From assembly GCA_964508025.1 (NCBI GenBank), contig CAZDSF010000008.1, forward strand, positions 1-64,000: a stretch of 64,000 nt of DNA, given 5' to 3'. Under the pieces are notes generated by a model that searched no databases, was not told the origin of the DNA, and worked only from the letters and a program-made list of their open reading frames with translations. This document shows, piece after piece, positions 23,277-31,385 of the stretch (the first letter of the stretch is position 1; each line of letters starts with the position of its first letter). Position numbers and translations under genes: made by a program. Source of the stretch: JAAZNO01 sp964508025. GTDB lineage: Bacteria; Chloroflexota; Anaerolineae; B4-G1; SLSP01.

Positions 23277-25715
23277 ATGGAAATTGGAATCGTGCGACAG
23301 GTAGATATCAATTCCGAAGTGCAACGCGCGTATATGGATTACGCGATGAGTGTGATTGTGGCGCGGGCGCTGCCCGATGCGCGGGATGGACTCAAACCGG
23401 TACAGCGGCGCATCCTGTATGCGATGTACGATATGGGCAATCGCCCCACCGCGCCCTACAAGAAGTCCGCGCGTATCGTCGGCGAGGTGCTGGGTAAATA
23501 CCATCCGCATGGAGACGCTGCCGTGTACGAAGCGATGGCGCGCATGGCGCAGGATTTCTCGCTCCGCTGTTTGTTGGTGGATGGACAGGGGAACTTCGGC
23601 TCGGTGGATGGCGATCCCCCGGCGGCGATGCGGTACACCGAGGCGCGCCTCACGCCGCTGGCGATGGAGGCGCTGCGCGACATCGAGAAAGATACCGTGG
23701 CCTGGGATGACAACTTCGATGGCACGCTGAAGGAACCGGCGGTCTTGCCGGCCAACCTGCCCAATCTGCTGGTGAACGGCGCTTCGGGCATTGCCGTGGG
23801 CATGTCCACCAATATCCCGCCGCACAACCTGGGCGAGGTGGTGGATGGGCTGGTGCATCTGCTGGACAATTGGGAAAAGCAGGATGACATCGGTGTGGAG
23901 GACTTGATGCAGTTCATCCCCGGCCCTGATTTCCCCACCGGCGGATTGGTCTACCGCCGTGATACTGCTGATACGGATGATGGCTTGCTCAAGGCGTATG
24001 CCACGGGGCGTGGACGCATCACCTTGCGGGCGCGGGCGCATCTGGAGGACATCAAGGGCGGGCGCGAGCGCATTGTCATTACCGAGCTGCCCTACCAAGT
24101 GAACAAAGCCTCGCTCATCGAGAGCATCGCCGCGCTGACCCGCGCCGGCAAACTCGATGGCATCGCCGACTTGCGGGACGAATCGGATCGCCAGGGAATG
24201 CGCCTGGTGATTGATCTCAGTCGGGGGACGGATCCCGACAAGCTGTTGCGCGATCTGTACAAGCACACGGCGCTGGAGACGCGCTACGGCATCATTATCC
24301 TGGCGTTGGTCAACGGCGAGCCGCGCACGCTGGCGCTCAAGAAGGCGCTGCTGGTATTCCTGGAGCATCGCCTGGAGGTGTTGCAGCGGCGCGCGCGTCA
24401 CGATCTGGAGCAGGCGCGCGCGCGGGCGCACATCGTCGAAGGGCTGCTCATCGCGCTGGACAACCTCGACGCGGTGATTGATCTGATCCGCCGCTCGCGC
24501 ACGGTGGAGACGGCCCGCGAGAATCTGTGCAAGCGCTTCAAGCTCAGCGAAATCCAGGCGCAGGCGATTCTGGATATGCCGCTCAAGCGGCTCGCGGCAT
24601 TGGAGCGCAAGAAGTTGCAGGATGAATTCAAGGAGTTGAAGGCGCTCATCAAGGAGTTGGAGACGCTGTTGCGGACGCCGGCGTTGCAGCGCGCGGCAAT
24701 CCGAGAGGAACTGGCGACGCTCAAGCAACAGTACGGCGACGCGCGGCGCTCGCACATTCTCGATGTGAAGGGGGACCAGGTGGAGTTTGGGGCGCTGATC
24801 CCCGATCAACCGGTGTGGGTGGCGACGACGCGCAAGGGCTATATCGCGCGGACGCCCGATGACGGCAAGGCGCCGCGTGTGCCCTCGCGGCCCGCGGATG
24901 TGCCGGTGAGCGTGGTTGGCGCTTCGACGCGCGATACGCTCTATCTGTTCACCGCGGCGGGGATGGCGGTGGCGTTGCCGGTCCATCAAGTGCCAGAAGG
25001 GCAAGCCTGGGAGGGGGAAGGCGCCCCGTGCAGCCAGCTCACGCGCTTCGAAGGGGCCGAGGTGCTGACATCGCTGGCGCTGCCGGCGACCCTGCCCGAA
25101 GGCGGCTCGGTCTGTTTTGTGACGGCGCAGGGCCAGGTGAAGCGACTGCTGGCGGAGGAATTGCCCGGCGTGGGACGTGAACCCATGGCGGTGCTTCGGC
25201 TCGACGCGGGCGATTGGCTCGTGGATGTGGTCTGGGTTAACGAGAACGAGGAGCTGGTTGTTGGCGCAGCGAGCGGGCAGGGGATTCGCTTTGCGGCGGC
25301 GGAGGTGCGCCCCACCGGCAGCGGCGCGGGCGGGATGGCGGGCATCAAGCTCGAAGGCGAGGACGTGGCGGTTGGCGTCACCGTGGTCAATCCCAAAGCC
25401 AAACTGTTCACCATCACGGATCACGGCATGGCGAAGCTGACGGCGTTTACGGAGATGCCGAGTCAACGGCGCGGCGGCAAAGGGGTGCAAATCATCAAGC
25501 CCGCGGCGGATGAACGGCTGATGGGGGTCCGCACGGTCAAGGGGACCTCGAATGTGATTATGGTGACGCAGCGCGGCGCAGCCAAGACGCTGACCGGGCG
25601 TTCGATCAAGGAGCAGGGGCGCGCGACCCGTGGCGTTTCGGTCATTGCGTTGCAAGGGCGGGATCTGGTGGCTGCGGTGGTGGTGCCAGAGTCGCGGGTA
25701 GAGGGAAGCGCCTAA
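23277..25715 (+). CDS. gyrA: DNA gyrase/topoisomerase IV subunit A (GyrA type)
   Basis: In this 812-residue protein the breakage-reunion domain is complete, with catalytic Tyr120 in MRYTEARLT, the DNA-gate region RRILYAMYDMGNRP and the IPPHNLGEVVDG loop. A coiled-coil arm lies around 400-490. The C-terminal beta-pinwheel (about 500-812) contains the GyrA box QRRGGKG at 730-736, which favours GyrA over ParC, but the box lies in a late blade. The first blade (VWVATTRKGYIARTP) has none. It pairs with GyrB, which is not in the window. GGGAG lies about 13 bases upstream of the ATG. See also the free C-terminal domain at 50393. Confidence 0.9.
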   Translation: MEIGIVRQVDINSEVQRAYMDYAMSVIVARALPDARDGLKPVQRRILYAMYDMGNRPTAPYKKSARIVGEVLGKYHPHGDAAVYEAMARMAQDFSLRCLLVDGQGNFGSVDGDPPAAMRYTEARLTPLAMEALRDIEKDTVAWDDNFDGTLKEPAVLPANLPNLLVNGASGIAVGMSTNIPPHNLGEVVDGLVHLLDNWEKQDDIGVEDLMQFIPGPDFPTGGLVYRRDTADTDDGLLKAYATGRGRITLRARAHLEDIKGGRERIVITELPYQVNKASLIESIAALTRAGKLDGIADLRDESDRQGMRLVIDLSRGTDPDKLLRDLYKHTALETRYGIIILALVNGEPRTLALKKALLVFLEHRLEVLQRRARHDLEQARARAHIVEGLLIALDNLDAVIDLIRRSRTVETARENLCKRFKLSEIQAQAILDMPLKRLAALERKKLQDEFKELKALIKELETLLRTPALQRAAIREELATLKQQYGDARRSHILDVKGDQVEFGALIPDQPVWVATTRKGYIARTPDDGKAPRVPSRPADVPVSVVGASTRDTLYLFTAAGMAVALPVHQVPEGQAWEGEGAPCSQLTRFEGAEVLTSLALPATLPEGGSVCFVTAQGQVKRLLAEELPGVGREPMAVLRLDAGDWLVDVVWVNENEELVVGAASGQGIRFAAAEVRPTGSGAGGMAGIKLEGEDVAVGVTVVNPKAKLFTITDHGMAKLTAFTEMPSQRRGGKGVQIIKPAADERLMGVRTVKGTSNVIMVTQRGAAKTLTGRSIKEQGRATRGVSVIALQGRDLVAAVVVPESRVEGSA

Positions 25716-25741
25716 CTGAGACGCTGGCCCTCCGTTTACAG

Positions 25742-25900
25742 CTCACTGATTTTTTATCTCTCTGGGGACACTCCGGTGCTAACACACACCATGCGAGCAA
25801 GAAAAAAGTGAGTCGAGAGCAGTGAGCAGTCAAGGCAGCGAAGTCTGCTCACTACTTACTGCTCTCTGTTCACCAGTTACTATTTTTGCAGGAGGTATCG
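25742..25900 (+). repeat. Dispersed intergenic element, copy B
   Basis: Outer inverted repeat: CTCACT (25742-25747) with AGTGAG (25807-25812), flanked inward by T6 and A6. Inner hairpin: GAGAGCAG (25815-25822) with CTGCTCTC (25859-25866), and AGTGAGCAG (25821-25829) with CTGCTCACT (25845-25853). The segment AAAAAAGTGAG to TGAGCAG matches 24 of 28 bases of copy C (38327 onward). The tail from 25859 (CTGCTCTCTGTTCACCAG, then TTACTA) is nearly identical to copy C at 38382. It ends at the SD of the next gene. Confidence 0.85.
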
Positions 25901-25901
25901 A

Positions 25902-26261
25902 ATGATGACGTTTCGTGATGAGTTGCGCGCTTGCGAGGCGTGCGGCAAGGCTTTTGTGTTTACTGTGGAGGAACAACGGCGACAGGATCAACTGGGATTT
26001 CCGGTTGTAGCGCCCGATCGCTGTCCGGCATGTCGTGAGAGCGCCAAACCACAGCCGGGATTGCATCCGGGCATTGTCAAGTGGTACAGCCAGGAGAAAG
26101 CGTATGGCTTTCTGACGCGGGCTGAGGGAGCGGAAATCTTCTTTCACCGGACGGGCGTATCCGGGGATCCAGAAAAGACCCTGTGCGAGGGCGCGCATGT
26201 CTGGTACGAGATTCAGGAGACGGATCGCGGGCTGCAAGCCTACAACGTTCACGAGCGGTGA
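25902..26261 (+). CDS. Zinc-ribbon plus cold-shock domain protein
   Basis: In this 119-residue protein residues 8-50 hold a zinc ribbon with CEAC and CPAC pairs, of the small zinc-binding type with a basic and aromatic spacer. Residues 57-119 are a cold-shock domain: GIVKWYSQEKAYGFLTRAEGAEIFFHRTGV contains RNP-1-like and RNP-2-like strands, though the usual KGFGFI reads KAYGFL. It probably binds single-stranded RNA or DNA. GGAGG precedes the ATG at 25902. The stop codon overlaps the next gene's ATG by one base. A dispersed repeat forms its whole upstream region. Confidence 0.85.
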   Translation: MMTFRDELRACEACGKAFVFTVEEQRRQDQLGFPVVAPDRCPACRESAKPQPGLHPGIVKWYSQEKAYGFLTRAEGAEIFFHRTGVSGDPEKTLCEGAHVWYEIQETDRGLQAYNVHER

Positions 26262-27391
26262 TGCGCGTTGCGTTAAACGGCTGGTTTTGGGAGCGCCCGG
26301 AGACGGGCAGCGGGCAATATCTGCGGCGGCTGGTGCAGGCGTTGGCGCGCACCCAGCCGGCTCTCGCCTTGACGCTCTTCACACCGGGGACGCAGGCGCC
26401 TGCCGATGCTCCGCCGGGCGTGGAGACGGCGTTGCTGCCGGCGCCGCCCGGCGCGTGGGGCAAAGTCTGGTGGGAGCAATGCGCCCTGCCGCGCGCGGTG
26501 CGCCGGCGGGGCGCGGATCTGCTGCATGTCCCCTACTGGGGTTCTCCCTGGCGGGCTGTTTGCCCCATCGTCGTCACCGTTCACGATTTGATTCCGCTGC
26601 TGTTGCCTGCCTATCGCGGCGGGCTGCTGGTGCGCCTGTACACGGCGCTGGTCAGCGCTACGGCGCGCCGCGCGGCGCTGGTGTTGACGGATTCCGAGGC
26701 GGCGCGGCCCGATATCGTGCGGCATCTGCGCCTGCCGGAAACGCGCGTGCGGGCGATCTGGCTCGCGGCGGACGCGGATTTCTGCCCCACTGCCGCCGCT
26801 GAGGATGCTGCGCAGCGCGACGCGCTGGGACTGGCGCCGGGCTATGCGCTCTATCTGGGCGGCTTCGACGTGCGGAAGAATCTGGCGGCGGTCTTTGCCG
26901 CGTTTGCGCGCGTGCGTGAGCAACTTCCGCAGGCGCGGCTGGTGATCGCGGGGCGCTTGCCCGCGCAGGATAGCGCCTTCACCCCCGACCCGCGCCGGTT
27001 GTGGCGCGAAGCGGGGCTGCCGGAGACGGCGGTGCATTTCACCGGCTTCATTCCTGATGCCGCGAAGCCGGCTCTGTACCGGGGTGCGCGCGCTTTCATC
27101 TTCCTCTCGCGCTACGAGGGTTTCGGGCTGCCGCCATTGGAGGCGTTGGCTTGCGGCGTCCCGGTGGTGGGCAGCGACGCCGCCAGCCTGCCGGAAGTGA
27201 TCGGTGAAGCCGGGGTGCTGGTCGCGCCGGATGATGTCGCGGGGGCGGCAGCGGCGTTGACGCGGTTGCTGCGCGATGCGGCTTTCCACGGGACATTGCG
27301 GGAGCGCGCCTTGCAGCAGGCGGCGCGCTTCTCGTGGGAGCGGACGGCGGCGGAGACGGCGGCGGCATATCGGCAGGCGTTGAGCAGCTAA
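26261..27391 (+). CDS. Family 4-type glycosyltransferase (GT-B fold)
   Basis: The 376-residue protein starts MRVALNGWFWERPETGSGQYLRRLV, with the glycine-rich N-terminal loop of GT4 enzymes, and contains DLLHVPYWG, TVHDLIPL, YLGGFDVRKNL and the donor-binding motif FIFLSRYEGFGLPPLEALACGVPVVG (E-x7-E type). Sugar-nucleotide donors and acceptors cannot be read from sequence. It should be a cytosolic or membrane-associated enzyme making a surface glycan or glycolipid. The start ATG shares one base with the preceding stop, so it is likely co-translated with the cold-shock protein. Confidence 0.9.
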   Translation: MRVALNGWFWERPETGSGQYLRRLVQALARTQPALALTLFTPGTQAPADAPPGVETALLPAPPGAWGKVWWEQCALPRAVRRRGADLLHVPYWGSPWRAVCPIVVTVHDLIPLLLPAYRGGLLVRLYTALVSATARRAALVLTDSEAARPDIVRHLRLPETRVRAIWLAADADFCPTAAAEDAAQRDALGLAPGYALYLGGFDVRKNLAAVFAAFARVREQLPQARLVIAGRLPAQDSAFTPDPRRLWREAGLPETAVHFTGFIPDAAKPALYRGARAFIFLSRYEGFGLPPLEALACGVPVVGSDAASLPEVIGEAGVLVAPDDVAGAAAALTRLLRDAAFHGTLRERALQQAARFSWERTAAETAAAYRQALSS

Positions 27392-27423
27392 TGGCGATGT
27401 GCGCCTTCAAACTTGACTGAAGT

Positions 27424-28380
27424 TCATCGTCGCAACAACGCCCGTGGAATCCCGACAAAACCCTGCCCCGTTCGCTGCGGATCACGCAGTGCGAGCGTTC
27501 CATCCGGGCGGCGGGTGAAGGGCTGCATTCCGCTGCCCCACGCGGGATCATCGGTCAATGCCATGGGCGTGAGCGCCTCTACCAGGATGATGTCGCCGGC
27601 GCGGCTGTGGGGCGTCAGCGTTTCGTCGGCGTCCACCCGCACCCCAAAGAAGTAGGCGCCGGGACGCACGTCGAGCAGGGGCAGGGTGCTCACTTCCAGG
27701 GGCAGCCATTCGGGGGCGGCCAAGAAATCGAAATCCAGCACGCGGGTGGGGACGCGCAGCCTGTCCAGGGAGATTGCCAGGGCTTCGATGGGGATTTCGG
27801 AAACGCCGGCGCAGTACGGATAGACGGGGACGATGAGCGCGTGGCTGCCCGGCGGCGTTTGCCCGCGCAGCGGCGTGAGCGCCGCAATCCATTGCGCTAC
27901 CTGCCCACAGGCATCGAAATACTCGCGTCCGGTATGCACCGCCCAATAGCGCCGGCTCACATCGAGTTGGGATTGGGCTTCCATGAGCAGCGGCAACGCG
28001 CGGGCGTCATCATGCAGGCAGAAGTACAGCAGCCCGGCGAAATAGACGGCGATGGCTTCGTTGTAGCGCGCGATGGGGCTGGATTGTACCTTGAGCCAGC
28101 TCGCTGCTGCCGTGGTCAACTCTAGCGCCTCCAACCAGCGCTCGGAACGCCACAAGAGATCGGCCTTGTACAGGCTGAGCAACGCTTCGGCGTGGCGCTC
28201 GCGTTGATTCCGCACCGCCGTGAGCGCGTTTTCGGCCATGGTGAGCGCCTCATCGAAAGCGAGGTGTTGCGTTGCCGGGGGCGCATCGAGGGCAAGCCAG
28301 GCGCGCAACGGTGCGGGCACGTCCTGAAACTCTGCCAGCTGTAGCGGGACCAATGCAGGAGGCACGCAGATATGGCGCAT
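27424..28380 (-). CDS. TPR-like helical protein with a possible S24/signal-peptidase-like C-terminal fold
   Basis: The 318-residue protein has no membrane segment. Residues about 40-165 are regular helix pairs of TPR type (ALLSLYKADLLWRSERWLEALELTTAAASWL). The C-terminal 100 residues read PGAYFFGVRVDADETLTPHSRAGDIILVEAL ... GTLALRDPQRTGQGFVGIPRALLRR. The P-H-S-R-A-G-D-I-I-L-V part resembles the loop that follows the catalytic Ser in LexA/S24 and signal peptidase folds, but the Ser is not in place, so no protease activity is claimed. It starts one base after the stop of the SPFH gene at 28382 and shares its operon. Confidence 0.55.
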   Translation of the reverse strand: MRHICVPPALVPLQLAEFQDVPAPLRAWLALDAPPATQHLAFDEALTMAENALTAVRNQRERHAEALLSLYKADLLWRSERWLEALELTTAAASWLKVQSSPIARYNEAIAVYFAGLLYFCLHDDARALPLLMEAQSQLDVSRRYWAVHTGREYFDACGQVAQWIAALTPLRGQTPPGSHALIVPVYPYCAGVSEIPIEALAISLDRLRVPTRVLDFDFLAAPEWLPLEVSTLPLLDVRPGAYFFGVRVDADETLTPHSRAGDIILVEALTPMALTDDPAWGSGMQPFTRRPDGTLALRDPQRTGQGFVGIPRALLRR

Positions 28381-28381
28381 A

Positions 28382-29713
28382 TCAGACCTTGGCGGGCAGT
28401 TTGGGCAGGGCTGGTGGCGTGTCGCCGGCGCCTTCGAGAATCTGGGTGATCATCAGGTTCAGGCTTTCCAGCTGTTGGAACATGGTGCTTTGGACGAGCG
28501 GATCCTTTTCGGCCATGCTCTGCATCACGTGCAGGAATTCGAGCAGCACCTCGGTGGAGAAGCCCTGCGCGTTCTCGACGGTGATTTTCTTGAGCGGCTC
28601 CAACAGCGCGTCGAGCAGCTCGGCGCGGGCGCGGATGCGCGCGAGTTCGTACTCTTTCTCCGGCAGCACCAGCGCCTTGGCTTCATCCTGTGCCGCCCGG
28701 AATTGCCATTCGCTGCGCCACAGTTCCAGCCATTGCTCGGAGATGGCGTTCACATCGGGCAGGATGGAGATCAGGTGGACGTGATCAATTTTGACGCCGT
28801 GTTCCCAGGCTTGCTCGCGGATGGCTTGCTGCACCTGTTCCTCGATGATCGTGAGCAATGAGGGGCCAGACCGGGTGGGATCGAAAAGTTCATCCGTGCG
28901 ATATTGCTCAATGTAGTTGCGCACCTCGCCATCAATCGTGCCATTGGTGACGCGCCGCATCCAATCCGTCACCGCCTGCTTCCCACCTGGCTCCAAAGCC
29001 ACTTTACTCGTCGTAAGTTTCAGCACGGTGGCGCGGTCCTGATCGGTGAATGCCATGGGCAGGGGGGCGACGCCAGTGAGCGTGTCATTTTCCCGGCGCA
29101 TTCGGAAGCGCGCTTCCACCTTGCATGTGACAGGGATGCCATCGCGGGTGTTGGCAGACACTTCGAATTCACGGTTCTGAGGGCGCAAGTCTACTTTGTC
29201 CCAAATCCGTTCAAAGGCTTCGAGCCGGCACAGGCTGGCACATTCCACCCGTGTGATCGTTCCTCCCCGCGCCAGAACGATCGCCGTATCATGCCCAACA
29301 CTCAAATGTCCAGGCCCGCCGACTTTGTACAGGATTTCTGGGCCATCGGGATGGGGTCGCCCTTCGGTTACGGGCATGATCGGATCGAGAGGCGGCGTTT
29401 TGTAGACGCCGACCATGATGCGCCAGACCAGTTTGGTGGCTTCTTCGGGAGAGAGTGCGTAAAGCGATTGAACGAATTGGATCAGAAGCGCCTGGGCGCC
29501 CAGAAAGGCGAGCAACAGCGCGATGAACATCCCGACGGGGAGGCTGCCTGCAAGCGCCAGCGCTCCTTGTACAGGCGTCTCGCTGTTGATGATCGGTTGG
29601 AAAGCTTCCGGCGTGGTGACGGCGAGCAGGAGCGTGAACGCTGCAGTAAGCAAGAGCATCACGCCCAGCATGAGGATGCCAACAATGAGTCGGTCCGTGC
29701 TTCGCGTAGGCAT
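28382..29713 (-). CDS. SPFH/Band 7-like membrane protein (second of two)
   Basis: The 443-residue protein has two N-terminal membrane helices (about 8-32 and 50-80). It then has an SPFH-like domain with YKVGGPGHLSVGHDTAIVLARGG, then VDLRPQNREFEVSANTRDGIPVTCKVEARFRM. A long charged helix with VLPEKEYELARIRARAELLDAL (about 345-395) resembles flotillin coiled coils. SPFH proteins oligomerise on membranes and scaffold other proteins. A related motif (MDLQGQFRPDKGITAQTRDNIEV) occurs in the next protein upstream, so the two are paralogous partners. It is nine bases from the upstream gene. Confidence 0.72.
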   Translation of the reverse strand: MPTRSTDRLIVGILMLGVMLLLTAAFTLLLAVTTPEAFQPIINSETPVQGALALAGSLPVGMFIALLLAFLGAQALLIQFVQSLYALSPEEATKLVWRIMVGVYKTPPLDPIMPVTEGRPHPDGPEILYKVGGPGHLSVGHDTAIVLARGGTITRVECASLCRLEAFERIWDKVDLRPQNREFEVSANTRDGIPVTCKVEARFRMRRENDTLTGVAPLPMAFTDQDRATVLKLTTSKVALEPGGKQAVTDWMRRVTNGTIDGEVRNYIEQYRTDELFDPTRSGPSLLTIIEEQVQQAIREQAWEHGVKIDHVHLISILPDVNAISEQWLELWRSEWQFRAAQDEAKALVLPEKEYELARIRARAELLDALLEPLKKITVENAQGFSTEVLLEFLHVMQSMAEKDPLVQSTMFQQLESLNLMITQILEGAGDTPPALPKLPAKV

Positions 29714-29722
29714 AGGCGATCC

Positions 29723-31243
29723 TTAATCCTCCTCCCTGGCGCGTCGCTGCAAGACGGTTAGGATTTCGGAGGTTGGTTTTGACAGGCTGGCTTTGACTTC
29801 GGGCTGTTGTGCAATCTTATCCAACGTCTCTAGCAATTGCAGGACGATAAAGCTCAATCTTGCTTGCGCGCTGGTTTGCTGTAGCGTGTTGTACTGCTGA
29901 AGGATCAATTCTAGCAGTTCTCGTAGCACATCGCTGCGCGCGCGACCCTGTTCGCGCACATATTCGGCTTTGATTTTGCCGCGATTGCTTTCGAGTATGT
30001 GCAGTTTGTGCGCTTTCCAATTTTCGATGCGTTGTTCTACGACTGTTGGATCTGCGGGGATGATTCGGTTCCCCACGCCGCCGCCGTAAACCTTGATACC
30101 GTTATTTGCCATCTGTTGCTCAACGTGTTGTCGCACCTCGCGGGCAATGGTCAGGCGCGGCAGTTCGCCCGGACGCGGTTCGATAATGGCATAGAGCTCA
30201 TCCAGAGAGTAGCGTTTTACGAGATGTCGCAGATGATGGGAAGCTTCTTGCAGAGGGAGCTTGGTCCACGAGTGCGCCTCGTGGGCATCGAGGGGGGTAG
30301 CGCGCTTATCCGGGTTGACTTCGGCGGCGAGGTAAGCCTGCAAGGCGGCGTTGCGATCATACTCCCACGGAACGCCGGGCTGGGTGGGCGGTTTGCTATC
30401 CTTCAACTTGAAGATAGAGGAGCAGGGCACAAGCACTTCGATATTGTCGCGGGTTTGCGCCGTGATGCCTTTATCCGGTCGAAACTGACCTTGCAGATCC
30501 ATGACGTATTTGGGGATTTCGCCTCTTTCGATGAAGATAACGCCCGGCCCGATGACATCTTTGACGCTGGTTCCCTGGTAGCGCACCACGGCGTATTCAG
30601 GCTCCGTAATCAGCAGACCCGGCCCGGTGCCGACGAAGGGGTTACCCTGGATGCGGGTCTCTAATTTGCGATCCACAATCATGACGGCGGGACGCGGTCC
30701 GGTGGTGAGAAAACCGGTGAGCAGCTGCGCCGCTTTGTGCTGTGAGGTGCGGATTTCGGCGGGACTCAGCGGCAGCATTCGCGGCGCCCAGTGGTAGAGC
30801 AGCGCCAGGGTAAACGCAGGCGGTGCAAGGATGAAGAAGAGCAATGGCAGAAGGGAAAAGGTCAGCGCTGATTTTCCTTCTGCCAACAGCAGCCAGTACA
30901 GTATTGGCGCCGCCGAAAAAACGACCACAAAGGACATGGCTAAGATAAAAAAAGGGTGGGTTGGGACTTTCATCACCCGCATCCAGGGAATGTAGAGCAG
31001 GCATACTGGCAACAAAACAGCCAGTATCACGATGATGGCCGGATGCAGCGGCGAGTAATCTATCCAGAGATAGACGCTGAGCGGGGTAATCAGGGGCATC
31101 GCCAGCGCCAGGATGAAGTGGAAATTCCGCGCCACAGGATGGACGTGGGCTGCGCCGATTTTGGGAGGATTGTGCAGCATGTAGCGTTGTGCAACTGCGG
31201 CTGCAACAACGTATCCGACGAGGATGAGCAGGCGTATGAGCAT
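29723..31243 (-). CDS. SPFH/Band 7-like protein with five membrane helices
   Basis: The protein is 506 residues from the ATG that follows AAGGAG; an ATG at 31363 would run through the promoter region of the divergent gene and is rejected. Residues 1-150 contain about five hydrophobic helices, an unusual number for an SPFH protein. The soluble part begins near 175 with GPRPAVMIVDRKLETRIQGNP and contains YVMDLQGQFRPDKGITAQTRDNIEVLVP, an SPFH strand pattern. A helical tail has REQGRARSDVLRELLELILQQYN. It heads a three-gene leftward operon and is divergent from the cNMP/PH protein at 31386. Confidence 0.72.
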   Translation of the reverse strand: MLIRLLILVGYVVAAAVAQRYMLHNPPKIGAAHVHPVARNFHFILALAMPLITPLSVYLWIDYSPLHPAIIVILAVLLPVCLLYIPWMRVMKVPTHPFFILAMSFVVVFSAAPILYWLLLAEGKSALTFSLLPLLFFILAPPAFTLALLYHWAPRMLPLSPAEIRTSQHKAAQLLTGFLTTGPRPAVMIVDRKLETRIQGNPFVGTGPGLLITEPEYAVVRYQGTSVKDVIGPGVIFIERGEIPKYVMDLQGQFRPDKGITAQTRDNIEVLVPCSSIFKLKDSKPPTQPGVPWEYDRNAALQAYLAAEVNPDKRATPLDAHEAHSWTKLPLQEASHHLRHLVKRYSLDELYAIIEPRPGELPRLTIAREVRQHVEQQMANNGIKVYGGGVGNRIIPADPTVVEQRIENWKAHKLHILESNRGKIKAEYVREQGRARSDVLRELLELILQQYNTLQQTSAQARLSFIVLQLLETLDKIAQQPEVKASLSKPTSEILTVLQRRAREED

Positions 31244-31314
31244 AGCCGTTCTCCTTAAACGGGCACATGATTTCAATTTCAATGTAGCACAAAAGTGGAA
31301 AAAAGGAAATGTGG

Positions 31315-31325
31315 TGTGGTATAAT
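31315..31325 (+). promoter_or_regulatory. Extended -10 promoter of the cNMP/PH membrane protein
   Basis: TGTGGTATAAT has a perfect TATAAT (31320-31325) with TGG in front. No -35 is obvious. Transcription would begin about 50 bases before the ATG at 31386. Confidence 0.55.
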
Positions 31326-31385
31326 CTATTCAGATGATGGAACACCCAAGTGGCGTCAAACATTTGTAGCAGGTTCTACACGCAC

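Noticed and set aside
23154..25655. Long open frame antisense to gyrA (about 833 codons)
   Set aside because: It lies fully opposite gyrA, is rich in Arg, His and Gln as expected of a GC-driven shadow frame, has no RBS and matches no family.
27424..28380. Active S24/LexA-type protease
   Set aside because: The segment resembles the fold, but the catalytic Ser position reads TLTPHS and no matching Lys is evident, so activity is not claimed.
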